From Chloroflexota bacterium (lineage in GTDB: Bacteria > Chloroflexota > Limnocylindria > Limnocylindrales > Limnocylindraceae), in assembly GCA_016463555.1 (NCBI GenBank), contig JAEMRB010000016.1:1-6619 (forward strand): a DNA stretch of 6,619 nt, written 5' to 3'. The notes under the pieces are model-generated. The model searched no databases. It was not told where the DNA came from and saw only the letters and a list, made by a program, of their open reading frames with translations. This document shows positions 1 through 5,378 of this stretch, piece after piece. A program made the translations under genes and the position numbers. Each line of letters opens with the position of its first letter. Position 1 is the first letter of the stretch.

Positions 1-1
1 C

Positions 2-412
2 GTCTACTGGACTCAAGACCTCTACGCCGCAGGCCTGATCGGCAACACGACGCGCATCTTCGCCACCTCGTCTGAGGGCGCCTCGAAGGCGGTGCCGATG
101 TATGGCGCCGTCTCCGCAGCAAAGGCCGCCGTCGAAGCACACTGCCGCCAGCTCGCGCTTGAGCTTGCGCGACTGGTGCCAGGCGCAACCGTCACCGCGC
201 TACGCCCAGGCGTTGTCGATACCCCAGCACTGCGCAAGATCCCAGGAAGCCAAGACTGGATCGACGTGGTGATGAAGAAGCATCCAGGGAAGCGCCTCAC
301 CACCGCTGACGATGTTGGCCACGCCATTGTTGCCCTTTCGGCACCAGGCATGAACTGGGTCACTGGCAACACCATCACGATCGACGGCGGCGAGCAGATC
401 GCTGGGGGCTGA
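2..412 (+). CDS. Short-chain dehydrogenase, FabL/FabI-like enoyl-ACP reductase type (C-terminal part, 5' end outside window)
   Basis: The open frame runs in from the left edge and gives 136 residues before TGA at 410-412; the NAD(P)-binding N-terminus lies outside the window. The internal ATG at 92 is not the start, because conserved SDR sequence continues upstream of it. Visible family parts are the beta-strand with TSS (about residues 22-24), Tyr34 and Lys41 of the active site, the long helix after them (KAAVEAHCRQLALELA), the RPGVVDTPAL segment and the C-terminal TGNTITIDGGE strand. Tyr and Lys are separated by six residues (YGAVSAAK) rather than the three of classical SDRs. This Y-x6-K spacing is known from the divergent enoyl-ACP reductases FabI and FabL, and VVDTPAL resembles FabL. 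The likely role is NAD(P)H-dependent reduction of an enoyl-acyl carrier or related substrate in the cytoplasm. Membership of the SDR superfamily is near certain; the substrate is inferred. Confidence 0.88.
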   Translation, partial: VYWTQDLYAAGLIGNTTRIFATSSEGASKAVPMYGAVSAAKAAVEAHCRQLALELARLVPGATVTALRPGVVDTPALRKIPGSQDWIDVVMKKHPGKRLTTADDVGHAIVALSAPGMNWVTGNTITIDGGEQIAGG

Positions 413-414
413 GC

Positions 415-430
415 GCTCTTCGACTAGAGC
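415..430. terminator. Weak hairpin between convergent genes
   Basis: GCTCT (415-419) and AGAGC (426-430) form a 5-bp inverted repeat with a 6-nt loop. It lies across the 11-nt gap between the convergent stops and runs into the end of the minus-strand gene. No U-tract follows on either strand, so a role as bidirectional terminator is only a suggestion from its place. Confidence 0.25.
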
Positions 431-1098
431 TTCTTGCCAGTCAATCCTGAAAGGTTTGCGCTCGGCTCTGCAATCACTGGCGTATCTTCGTCTGGGTGGA
501 GCGCGCCGAAGAACGTATTGATCTCAATGACTCCTGCCCAAATCTTTTCTTGTGCATCATCTGGATTGTCGTCCACACCCCCATTACGAATCTTTCCCGA
601 TGCTTCGGCGATCGTCATGCCAAGAAGGGTCGTGGCCTTTAGCTCTTGCTCGGTGGATGCGCGCAGTTCAGCGGCGCGCCCTGGAACGATCTTGTTGACG
701 AACGAATCAAGCTGCACCGCCTTCTCACCACCGGTGATCTCTTCGCAGGTGCCGAAGAGCGTTGCTGAGCGATAGTTAAACGAACTGTCGAATCCGCTTC
801 GTGCCAAGACGATGCCGTCGGTCAGGTGAATCGAAACTGACACCTCAGTTCCTACGACTGACTTCAGGAAGCGGCTGGCCGCCGAGCCGTGCCAGTAGAG
901 ACGGTCGCCGTCACGCCAGTGCGCCGTTGCGGTGGCGTGCGGGCGGCCATCAAGGAGATAGGCCACCGTGCAGGTGAGGGCCGCGTCAACCACCGGGTAG
1001 ATATCGGCCCGCTCGTAGTGTCCGCGCTCAGGGAGTCGTCGCACGCGTGTGCGCTCGCTTGGCGGGTATCCGTCGGCTACGGGGATCTCACGAGGCAT
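424..1098 (-). CDS. Pyridoxamine 5'-phosphate oxidase-like flavin-binding protein
   Basis: The 224-residue protein matches the Pyridox_ox_2 (PNPOx-like, split-barrel) family over its full length. Family signatures in order are the R-x-R-x-PERGHYER start (about residues 18-30), the strand with DGRPHATATAHWR (50-62), LYWHGSAASRFL (67-78), DGIVLARS.FDSSFNYRSATLFG (94-116), the PGR...STEQELKATTLL segment (139-159), and KIRNGGVDDNPDD...WAGVIEI near the end (169-193). Such proteins bind FMN or another flavin; specific reactions are mostly unassigned, so none is claimed. It is cytosolic, with no signal or membrane segment. The ATG at 1098 is chosen because a TACGAT -10 box ends 6 nt before it; no Shine-Dalgarno is visible. 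It lies downstream of tRNA-Asp on the same strand and converges on the SDR gene. Confidence 0.9.
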   Translation of the reverse strand: MPREIPVADGYPPSERTRVRRLPERGHYERADIYPVVDAALTCTVAYLLDGRPHATATAHWRDGDRLYWHGSAASRFLKSVVGTEVSVSIHLTDGIVLARSGFDSSFNYRSATLFGTCEEITGGEKAVQLDSFVNKIVPGRAAELRASTEQELKATTLLGMTIAEASGKIRNGGVDDNPDDAQEKIWAGVIEINTFFGALHPDEDTPVIAEPSANLSGLTGKKL

Positions 1099-1104
1099 GG
1101 GGGC

Positions 1105-1110
1105 ATCGTA
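1105..1110 (-). promoter_or_regulatory. Candidate -10 box (TACGAT) of the PNPOx-like gene, leaderless
   Basis: On the minus strand TACGAT is followed by six bases (GCCCCC) and then the ATG at 1098. This puts the expected transcription start at or next to the start codon. There is no recognisable -35 hexamer. The same arrangement recurs at three other genes of the window, which is the main support. Confidence 0.5.
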
Positions 1111-1139
1111 AAGGAGGGGCTTCAGGTTGGGAGGTTTCC

Positions 1140-1216
1140 TGGCGGACCCGACCGGATTCGAACCGGCGATCTCCAGCGTGACAGGCTGGCATGTTGGGCC
1201 GCTACACCACGGGTCC
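1140..1216 (-). tRNA. tRNA-Asp (anticodon GTC)
   Basis: The minus strand folds into a full cloverleaf. Acceptor GGACCCG (1216-1210) pairs with CGGGTCC (1150-1144). The D-stem is GTGT/ACAT. The anticodon stem CCAGC/GCTGG encloses the loop CTGTCAC, giving anticodon GTC. The variable loop is AGATC. The T-arm GCCGG-TTCGAAT-CCGGT closes with one G-U pair. The discriminator is G (1143) and CCA is encoded at 1142-1140, for a total of 77 nt. It decodes both Asp codons. Candidate promoter TAGGCT lies 15 nt upstream. No terminator follows, so transcription may continue into the PNPOx-like gene. Confidence 0.97.
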
Positions 1217-1231
1217 GCGACAGGACTGCGA

Positions 1232-1237
1232 AGCCTA
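1232..1237 (-). promoter_or_regulatory. Candidate -10 box (TAGGCT) of tRNA-Asp
   Basis: On the minus strand TAGGCT lies 15 nt upstream of the mature tRNA 5' end (1216), a reasonable distance for a short 5' leader removed by RNase P. It is the left arm of a dyad whose right arm holds the opposing -10 box. No clear -35 is seen. Confidence 0.45.
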
Positions 1238-1251
1238 CCAGAGGGGGTAGG
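1234..1251. repeat. Perfect dyad CCTACC-N6-GGTAGG joining two divergent -10 boxes
   Basis: CCTACC (1234-1239) and GGTAGG (1246-1251) are exact reverse complements separated by AGAGGG. Each arm overlaps one candidate -10 box, TAGGCT on minus and TAGGAT on plus. The dyad may simply arise from two similar -10 boxes facing apart, or it may be a regulator site controlling both directions. Confidence 0.5.
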
Positions 1252-1253
1252 AT
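1248..1253 (+). promoter_or_regulatory. Candidate -10 box (TAGGAT) of the threonine aldolase gene, leaderless
   Basis: TAGGAT is followed by six bases (CCGACT) and the ATG at 1260, so transcription would begin at or near the start codon. A G-rich GAGGGGG at 1241-1247 could act as a Shine-Dalgarno, but it sits 12 nt from the ATG and overlaps the promoter. Confidence 0.5.
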
Positions 1254-1259
1254 CCGACT

Positions 1260-2393
1260 ATGGGATATGGATCAGACGCAGCATCACGAGGCGGCGGGGC
1301 TGGCCGTATCGACCTGCGCTCCGACACGGTCACCCACCCAACCCCTGAGATGCGCCGCGCCATGGCTGAGGCGGAGGTCGGCGACGACGTCTTTGAGGAC
1401 GACCCAACCGTCGCCGCCCTAGAGGAGCGTGCCGCTTCCCTGCTCGGTAAAGAGGCGGGCCTCTTTGTTGCCTCGGGCACCATGGGGAACCTCGTCTCTG
1501 TCATGGCCCATGTGCCACGTGGCGGCGAGATCATCACCCCCGCCGAAGGGCATATCCCAAACGACGAGGCGGCTAACTACGCCGTGGTCGCTGGCGCTGG
1601 ACTTCGACTAGTCCAAGAGAACCCCAACGGGGAGATGCCAGTCGCCGGTGTCCTCGAGGCGATCCAAGACGCATCCGACCCGCACAGCGCCATCACCTCG
1701 CTCGTCATCGTTGAGAACTGCCACGCCCACACGTTCAGCCGGCCAATTACTCCGGCCTACATGCGCGAGCTTCGCACGGCGCTGAAGCCGTCAGGCATTC
1801 CGATTCACGTCGATGGCGCGCGCCTCTTCAATGCGGTTGTTGGGCTCGGTGTCTCTGCACGTGAGCTCGTTGCTGATGCTGACAGTGTGACCTTCTGCCT
1901 TAGCAAGGGTCTCGCTGCGCCGATCGGCAGTGTTGTCGTTGGCAGCAAAGAGTTCATCTGGAAGGCGCGCCGCGCGCGCAAGCTACTTGGCGGCGGCATG
2001 CGACAGGTGGGTGTGCTTGCGGCTGCCGGCCTCGTCGCACTCTCTGATGGACCAGAGGGCACGGTGAAGCGGCTCGCTGAGGATCACGTCAATGCACGTC
2101 GCCTGGCGACTGAGATCGCAGCGCTGCCGGATGTGATCTCCCCAGGACACAATGCGCAGCGAGAAGGCGAGCGGCTAGACCCCTCTCGCGTCGTCACAAA
2201 TTTTGTGATCTTTAAGGTTACTGGCGGCATTGCGCGGCGAACACGCTTCCTCAACGCCCTAGAGAAGCGTGGCGTACTAATGGTTGCGTATACGCACGGA
2301 CAGGTTCGCGCGGTAACGCACTATGGGATTGGCGATGATGAGATCACCAAGACAATTGCGGCCACTGCTGCGGCGCTGACCGAAACCGCGTAG
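1260..2393 (+). CDS. Low-specificity L-threonine aldolase-type PLP enzyme (beta-eliminating lyase family)
   Basis: This 377-residue, fold-type I PLP enzyme probably cleaves L-threonine or L-allo-threonine to glycine and acetaldehyde in the cytosol. Conserved parts in order are IDLRSDTVT (17-25), GDDVFEDDP (41-49), ASGTMGNLV (71-79), which contacts the cofactor phosphate, His98 at the ring-stacking position (AEGHIPNDEA), ENCHAH (152-157), HVDGARLFNA with Asp185 and Arg188 (183-192), and LSKGLAAPIGSVVVG with Lys216 as the Schiff-base lysine. TNFVIF (313-318) is also typical. The usual ENTHN is altered to ENCHA here. The family core starts at residue 17, so there is a glycine-rich N-terminal extension of about 15 residues. 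No other in-frame ATG precedes the core, and the -10 box placement supports ATG 1260. Aldolase identity is firm; preferred stereoisomer cannot be read from sequence. Confidence 0.92.
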   Translation: MGYGSDAASRGGGAGRIDLRSDTVTHPTPEMRRAMAEAEVGDDVFEDDPTVAALEERAASLLGKEAGLFVASGTMGNLVSVMAHVPRGGEIITPAEGHIPNDEAANYAVVAGAGLRLVQENPNGEMPVAGVLEAIQDASDPHSAITSLVIVENCHAHTFSRPITPAYMRELRTALKPSGIPIHVDGARLFNAVVGLGVSARELVADADSVTFCLSKGLAAPIGSVVVGSKEFIWKARRARKLLGGGMRQVGVLAAAGLVALSDGPEGTVKRLAEDHVNARRLATEIAALPDVISPGHNAQREGERLDPSRVVTNFVIFKVTGGIARRTRFLNALEKRGVLMVAYTHGQVRAVTHYGIGDDEITKTIAATAAALTETA

Positions 2394-2406
2394 CGCAGCG
2401 CAGCCG

Positions 2407-3120
2407 ATGCGCATCGTTCCATCTATTGATCTTGAGAAGGGTCGCTCCCGCATTGTCTTCTGGCCTGGCGCTGCAACCGGTATTGGCGCACCAACAGATC
2501 AGCCGGCGCGCATTGCGCGTCACTTTGTTGATCGCGGCGCGACACTGATCCATCTGGTCGACTTTGACGGCGCTCGTGCGGCGGAACCGATCAACATTGA
2601 ATCGATTGGTGCAGTTGCAAGCCTCGTGGCAACTCCGCTACAGGTTGCGGGTGGGCTAGAGTCGCCCGAGGCTATTCGTATCGCGTTTGCCGCAGGGGCA
2701 ACACGGGCAGTGATCTCTCTCGCGCTCATTGATGAGCCGGAGCGACTCGCCGCATGCATCGCCGCCGCGGGTGATTGGCTCGCCGTTGGCTTTGATCCAC
2801 GGCCTGAGCGAATTGCATCGTTTAACTGGAAGCGCTCAAGCGCGCCAACAGCGGAGAGCCTCATCGATGAGCTCGCTGCCGCAGGGGTGACGCGCATCGT
2901 GTTGAGCCACGGTGGCAACGCAAGCGAGAGCGCGGCGTTTGCGAACCTCGCGGCGCGTCAACCAGGGATGGAGTTGAGCGTTGCGGGAGGTGTAAGCGAC
3001 CTTGATGGCGTGCGCCGACTCCGCGATGCTGGGGTCGCCACCCTGATCTTGGGTGAGGCACTCCTCTCGGGCGCGATCGATTTTGAGGAAGCCTCAAGGA
3101 TTTCTGACCCCGCGCAGTAG
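2407..3120 (+). CDS. Divergent HisA/HisF-family TIM-barrel protein
   Basis: The 237-residue length equals that of HisA, which isomerises ProFAR to PRFAR in histidine synthesis. Recognisable parts are PSIDLEKG (5-12) with catalytic-type Asp8, LIHLVDFDGARAAEP (47-61), LQVAGGLES (78-86), VGFDPRPERIASFNW (127-141) with second catalytic-type Asp130, and SVAGGVSDLDGVRRL...LILGEALLSG (191-222). Several otherwise conserved positions differ. The Arg of GGGIR is Glu85. The Thr-Asp/Glu-Ile...DGT segment is SHGGNASE (167-174), so the Thr164 of T. maritima HisA becomes Ser. The early R-L-x-Q-G loop is FWPGAATG. It may be a fast-evolving HisA or a paralogue with another sugar-phosphate substrate. No other his gene is in the window. 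It starts 13 nt after the aldolase stop without a visible Shine-Dalgarno, so the two are probably one operon. Confidence 0.75.
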   Translation: MRIVPSIDLEKGRSRIVFWPGAATGIGAPTDQPARIARHFVDRGATLIHLVDFDGARAAEPINIESIGAVASLVATPLQVAGGLESPEAIRIAFAAGATRAVISLALIDEPERLAACIAAAGDWLAVGFDPRPERIASFNWKRSSAPTAESLIDELAAAGVTRIVLSHGGNASESAAFANLAARQPGMELSVAGGVSDLDGVRRLRDAGVATLILGEALLSGAIDFEEASRISDPAQ

Positions 3121-3144
3121 CGAGCACACGCTGCGCGCCTCGCG

Positions 3145-3150
3145 TAGACT
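3145..3150 (+). promoter_or_regulatory. Candidate -10 box (TAGACT) of the EamA exporter gene, leaderless
   Basis: TAGACT is followed by CCCCCGC and ATG at 3158, a 7-nt gap. The same block, TAGACT plus a C-rich heptamer plus ATGGCA, recurs at 5671-5689. This decides the start at 3158 over an in-frame upstream ATG at 3053, which lies inside the HisA-like gene. Confidence 0.55.
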
Positions 3151-3157
3151 CCCCCGC

Positions 3158-4129
3158 ATGGCAACTGCAAAACGCATCAGCGAGCCACTTGCGTTGAGCC
3201 CCCTCGCGGGGCTCGGCGCCGTCATCCTCACGGGCATCCTCTGGGGCACGATCGGCGTTGTCACCGGCCAGCTCAAGGCCGCCTTCCCTGGCGCTGACGG
3301 GGGTCCGAGCACGCTCAGCTCCCTCGTGCTGGTCGTCGTACGCCTTGCGATCACCGCCCCAGCCGCCGCCATCACGGCGCGCATCCTGCTCGGTCGCGGC
3401 GCCTTCCGCCTCCCTGGGCGAGTGCTTGGGCTCGGGCTCGGGCTCGGGCTCGTTCAGGCGTTCTTCCAATACGCCTACGTTGAAGCGGTCACGAACGCCG
3501 GCGTTGGCATCGCCACGGCGATCGAACTCTGCCTCGCCCCAGTACTTGTCGCCACACTCAGCGTCGTCTTACTTCGCGAGCGACCCGACCGCATGATCAT
3601 TGGCGCAATCGTCTTTGCTGCAATCGGCACCGTCGTCATTGCCCTCAATGGCGCAGCCACTGCTAATCCCGCAACGTTCCAAACTGGAATTCTCTGGTCC
3701 TTCGCCTGCATGGTTGGCTATGCCTCGTACATCGTGCTCGTGCGTCGACTCGCAGCAGGCATTCACCCTCTTGAACTTGTCGCGCTATCTGCAACCGGTG
3801 GATTTGCTGTCCTGTCGGTGGTCTCGTCCGTCGTTGGAGTAAAGCTCCCAGAGCTTGCCGGAAAAGACCTTCTTCTTCCAGGGCTGCAGTTTGCCTACCT
3901 CGCACTCATCGCAACCTGTCTTGCCTATGCGCTCTTCGTTTCGGGAGTTCGCGCAACAAGCGCAACCACTGGCTCACTCGGCGCTCTCGCCATGCCACCA
4001 ACGGCGACGATCCTTGCAGCGCTGCTCCTCAATCAAGTCCCTACGATTGAGGTCATCATCGGCCAGGTGCTCTTGATGTCCGCAATGACCGTCACCATTC
4101 TGCGCACCGCCCGCCGACTGAATTCGTAG
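3158..4129 (+). CDS. EamA/DMT-family transporter, 10 membrane helices
   Basis: From ATG 3158 the protein has 323 residues, close to the usual size of the drug/metabolite transporter family. It contains two EamA repeats. Hydrophobic segments lie near residues 17-36, 54-74, 88-107, 114-138, 146-164, 175-194, 205-225, 241-262, 268-291 and 297-315. The first repeat ends in the typical PVLVATLSVVLLRERP stretch (128-143), the second in MPPTATILAALLLNQVPT (279-296). Such proteins export amino acids or other metabolites across the cytoplasmic membrane; the substrate cannot be read from sequence. Its position after the threonine aldolase makes an amino acid plausible. An in-frame ATG 35 codons upstream would add a basic, non-family leader overlapping the previous gene and is rejected. 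The third helix contains a run of four Gly-Leu pairs coded by a hexanucleotide repeat. Confidence 0.9.
   Translation: MATAKRISEPLALSPLAGLGAVILTGILWGTIGVVTGQLKAAFPGADGGPSTLSSLVLVVVRLAITAPAAAITARILLGRGAFRLPGRVLGLGLGLGLVQAFFQYAYVEAVTNAGVGIATAIELCLAPVLVATLSVVLLRERPDRMIIGAIVFAAIGTVVIALNGAATANPATFQTGILWSFACMVGYASYIVLVRRLAAGIHPLELVALSATGGFAVLSVVSSVVGVKLPELAGKDLLLPGLQFAYLALIATCLAYALFVSGVRATSATTGSLGALAMPPTATILAALLLNQVPTIEVIIGQVLLMSAMTVTILRTARRLNS
3428..3451 (+). repeat. In-frame hexanucleotide tandem repeat (GGGCTC)x4
   Basis: Four exact GGGCTC units encode Gly-Leu x4 at residues 91-98 of the EamA transporter, within predicted helix 3. Gain or loss of a unit keeps the reading frame and would change helix length by two residues. 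Confidence 0.9.
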
Positions 4130-4133
4130 CAAC

Positions 4134-4766
4134 ATGCGCACAACCGTTGTAGCGCTTGCACTTGCCACAACGCTAACGTTTGGCGCATGCTCTACAGATC
4201 AAACACCAGGCGCATCTACTAACGCTAACGGCTGCCCATCGTCTCAGCCCGCAACGTTGAACACCGAAGCGTCAAATGATATTGCGTTTGAAACATCACT
4301 CGGCACATTTGTGGTGCGGCTTGCGGTGAAGAACTCGCCCATCGCAGTGAGCAACCTGACCGCACTTGCGAGCTGCAACTTCTACGACGACGTGATCTTC
4401 CACCGCATCGCCTACATGGAGGACGGCACGCCGTTTGTGATTCAGGGTGGCGACCCAACGGGCACCGGTTCGGGTGGTCCTGGCTACTTCATCAAAGACG
4501 AACCGGTAGTTGGCACGTATCGCCGCGGTGTGATTGCGATGGCGCGGTCGAGTCAGCCAGACTCGCAAGGGAGTCAGTTCTTTGTCATCCTGGATGATGC
4601 TGCAGCGGGCCCACTTGAGAGCGCTCGCACCTACGCAATCATGGGCGGGGTCATCTCTGGCATGGATGTGGTTGACGCCATTGCCGCACTCGAGCGCAAT
4701 GGAGAAGACCGCCCGATTGATCCTCCGAAGATCATCTCAACCACGGTCACCCCCTCCGCGCCGTAG
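4134..4766 (+). CDS. Exported cyclophilin-type peptidyl-prolyl isomerase, probable lipoprotein
   Basis: The 210-residue protein begins with a basic, hydrophobic signal (residues 1-18) and FGAC with Cys19, a near-lipobox in which Phe replaces the usual Leu at -3. A low-complexity linker to about residue 48 follows, then a cyclophilin domain (about 49-206). Catalytic-type residues by comparison with cyclophilin A are Arg91 (FHRI), Phe101 and Gln104 (FVIQGGDP), Ala137 or its neighbours (AMARSS) and Phe150 (SQFF). The usual Trp is absent, as in many bacterial cyclophilins. SGMDVVDAIA closes the core. It would assist proline isomerisation of proteins outside the cytoplasmic membrane. Cys34 and Cys81 could form a disulfide, which is inference. 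It starts 4 nt after the exporter stop, so it is probably co-transcribed with it. No Shine-Dalgarno is visible, which suggests translational coupling. Confidence 0.9.
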   Translation: MRTTVVALALATTLTFGACSTDQTPGASTNANGCPSSQPATLNTEASNDIAFETSLGTFVVRLAVKNSPIAVSNLTALASCNFYDDVIFHRIAYMEDGTPFVIQGGDPTGTGSGGPGYFIKDEPVVGTYRRGVIAMARSSQPDSQGSQFFVILDDAAAGPLESARTYAIMGGVISGMDVVDAIAALERNGEDRPIDPPKIISTTVTPSAP

Positions 4767-4794
4767 CTGCTCCGCGCAACTGATCATTCGCGGG

Positions 4795-4800
4795 TAAACT
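4795..4800 (+). promoter_or_regulatory. Candidate -10 box (TAAACT) of the cytosolic cyclophilin gene
   Basis: TAAACT followed by CCCCACA matches the TAGACT-plus-C-rich pattern of the leaderless promoters here. The start codon is 57 nt away, so the predicted start near 4807 gives a leader of about 51 nt. No -35 hexamer is apparent. Confidence 0.5.
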
Positions 4801-4809
4801 CCCCACATC

Positions 4810-4850
4810 GTCGGCACCAGCCGACCACGTGGCCTTGCGCCACAGAGGAG
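4810..4850 (+). promoter_or_regulatory. Two-hairpin mRNA leader with Shine-Dalgarno, upstream of the cytosolic cyclophilin
   Basis: GTCGGC (4810-4815) and GCCGAC (4820-4825) form a perfect 6-bp stem with loop ACCA. GTGGC (4829-4833) and GCCAC (4839-4843) form a perfect 5-bp stem with loop CTTGC. The Shine-Dalgarno AGAGGAG (4844-4850) begins at the next base and lies 7 nt before the ATG. Together with the predicted start near 4807 the hairpins fill almost the whole leader. They could protect the 5' end or tune ribosome access; no known riboswitch is recognised. Confidence 0.55.
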
Positions 4851-4857
4851 TGATGGA

Positions 4858-5310
4858 ATGGCAACCGCCAAGATTGAGACGACCGCCGGCGTCATTGAGA
4901 TTGAACTTCTGGACGACGCGGCACCGAAGACCGTCGAGAACTTTGTGACCCTGGCAAAGAAGGGTTTCTACGACGGGGTGATCTTTCACCGCGTTGTTCC
5001 GGGCTTCGTGATCCAAGGCGGCGACCCTGATGGAACCGGCATGGGCGGGCCAGGCTACAAGTTCGACGATGAGCCGGTAACGATGGGCTACGCCCGCGGC
5101 ACGGTGGCGATGGCCAACTCGGGGCCAAACACGAACGGGAGCCAGTTCTTCATCTGCCTCGATGACCTTGCCAGCCTGCCGCCGAAGTACACGATCTTCG
5201 GCATGGTCACCTCGGGCCTGGCCACAGTCGACGCGATCGCCAAGGGGGCCACAGGCCCAGGCGACCGCCCACTGGAGCCGGTCAAGATGACCACGGTGAC
5301 GATCGCCTGA
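4858..5310 (+). CDS. Cytosolic cyclophilin-type peptidyl-prolyl cis-trans isomerase
   Basis: This 150-residue single-domain cyclophilin catalyses cis-trans isomerisation of Xaa-Pro bonds. It has no signal peptide or membrane segment. Key residues by comparison with human cyclophilin A are Arg45 (FHRV), Phe50 and Gln53 (GFVIQGGDP), Ala86 in AMANSGPNTNGSQFFI and Phe98. Tyr111 takes the place of the eukaryotic His126, as is usual in bacteria, and the catalytic-pocket Trp is missing. The GTGMGGPGYKFDDE loop (59-72) is typical of short bacterial members. The start is fixed by AGAGGAG 7 nt upstream. It follows a secreted paralogue with shared motifs such as GGPGY, DEPV and GSQFF, so the pair looks like an old duplication serving two compartments. 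A separate promoter candidate and two strong hairpins after the stop suggest a single-gene transcript. Confidence 0.95.
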   Translation: MATAKIETTAGVIEIELLDDAAPKTVENFVTLAKKGFYDGVIFHRVVPGFVIQGGDPDGTGMGGPGYKFDDEPVTMGYARGTVAMANSGPNTNGSQFFICLDDLASLPPKYTIFGMVTSGLATVDAIAKGATGPGDRPLEPVKMTTVTIA

Positions 5311-5321
5311 CCCTCGCTCTC

Positions 5322-5360
5322 GGCACAAGGTGTGCCAGGGGGGTTGGAATCCGACCCTCC
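5322..5360 (+). terminator. Two adjacent GC-rich hairpins after the cyclophilin stop
   Basis: GGCACA (5322-5327) pairs perfectly with TGTGCC (5331-5336) around loop AGG. Directly after, 5338-5347 pairs with 5351-5360 in a 10-bp stem containing two G-U pairs, with loop AAT. No U-tract follows, so they would be non-canonical terminators or 3'-end stabilisers. The second stem overlaps the -35 box of the next promoter. Confidence 0.45.
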
Positions 5361-5372
5361 AGGGGGTATTCT
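5344..5372 (+). promoter_or_regulatory. Promoter TTGGAA-N17-TATTCT of the candidate small RNA
   Basis: TTGGAA (5344-5349) and TATTCT (5367-5372) are 17 nt apart, the ideal spacing for a housekeeping sigma factor, and each matches its consensus at four of six positions. The start would fall near A5379. It is the only promoter in the window with a good -35 at normal spacing, and no protein-coding gene follows it. Confidence 0.55.
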
Positions 5373-5378
5373 CTCCTC

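Noticed and set aside
889..1422. Plus-strand reading frame of 177 codons crossing tRNA-Asp
   Set aside because: Its GGPDRIRTGDLQ segment is the translation of the antisense of tRNA-Asp, a well-known source of false proteins. The rest lies antisense to the flavoprotein gene or out of frame in the aldolase gene.
3053..3157. Upstream in-frame ATG for the EamA transporter (35 extra codons)
   Set aside because: It would overlap the HisA-like gene by 68 nt and add an Arg-rich leader unlike the family. The ATG at 3158 lies 7 nt after a TAGACT box and fits the usual N-terminus.
2861..3469. Long minus-strand frame of 202 codons opposite the HisA-like and EamA genes
   Set aside because: It is rich in Arg, Glu and Pro with repeats mirroring the GC-rich codons of the plus-strand genes. 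It spans two recognised genes and shows no domain or start signal.
4747..5328. Minus-strand frame of 193 codons opposite the cytosolic cyclophilin
   Set aside because: It is fully antisense to a gene with complete catalytic motifs and a Shine-Dalgarno. Its composition is typical of antisense GC-rich DNA.
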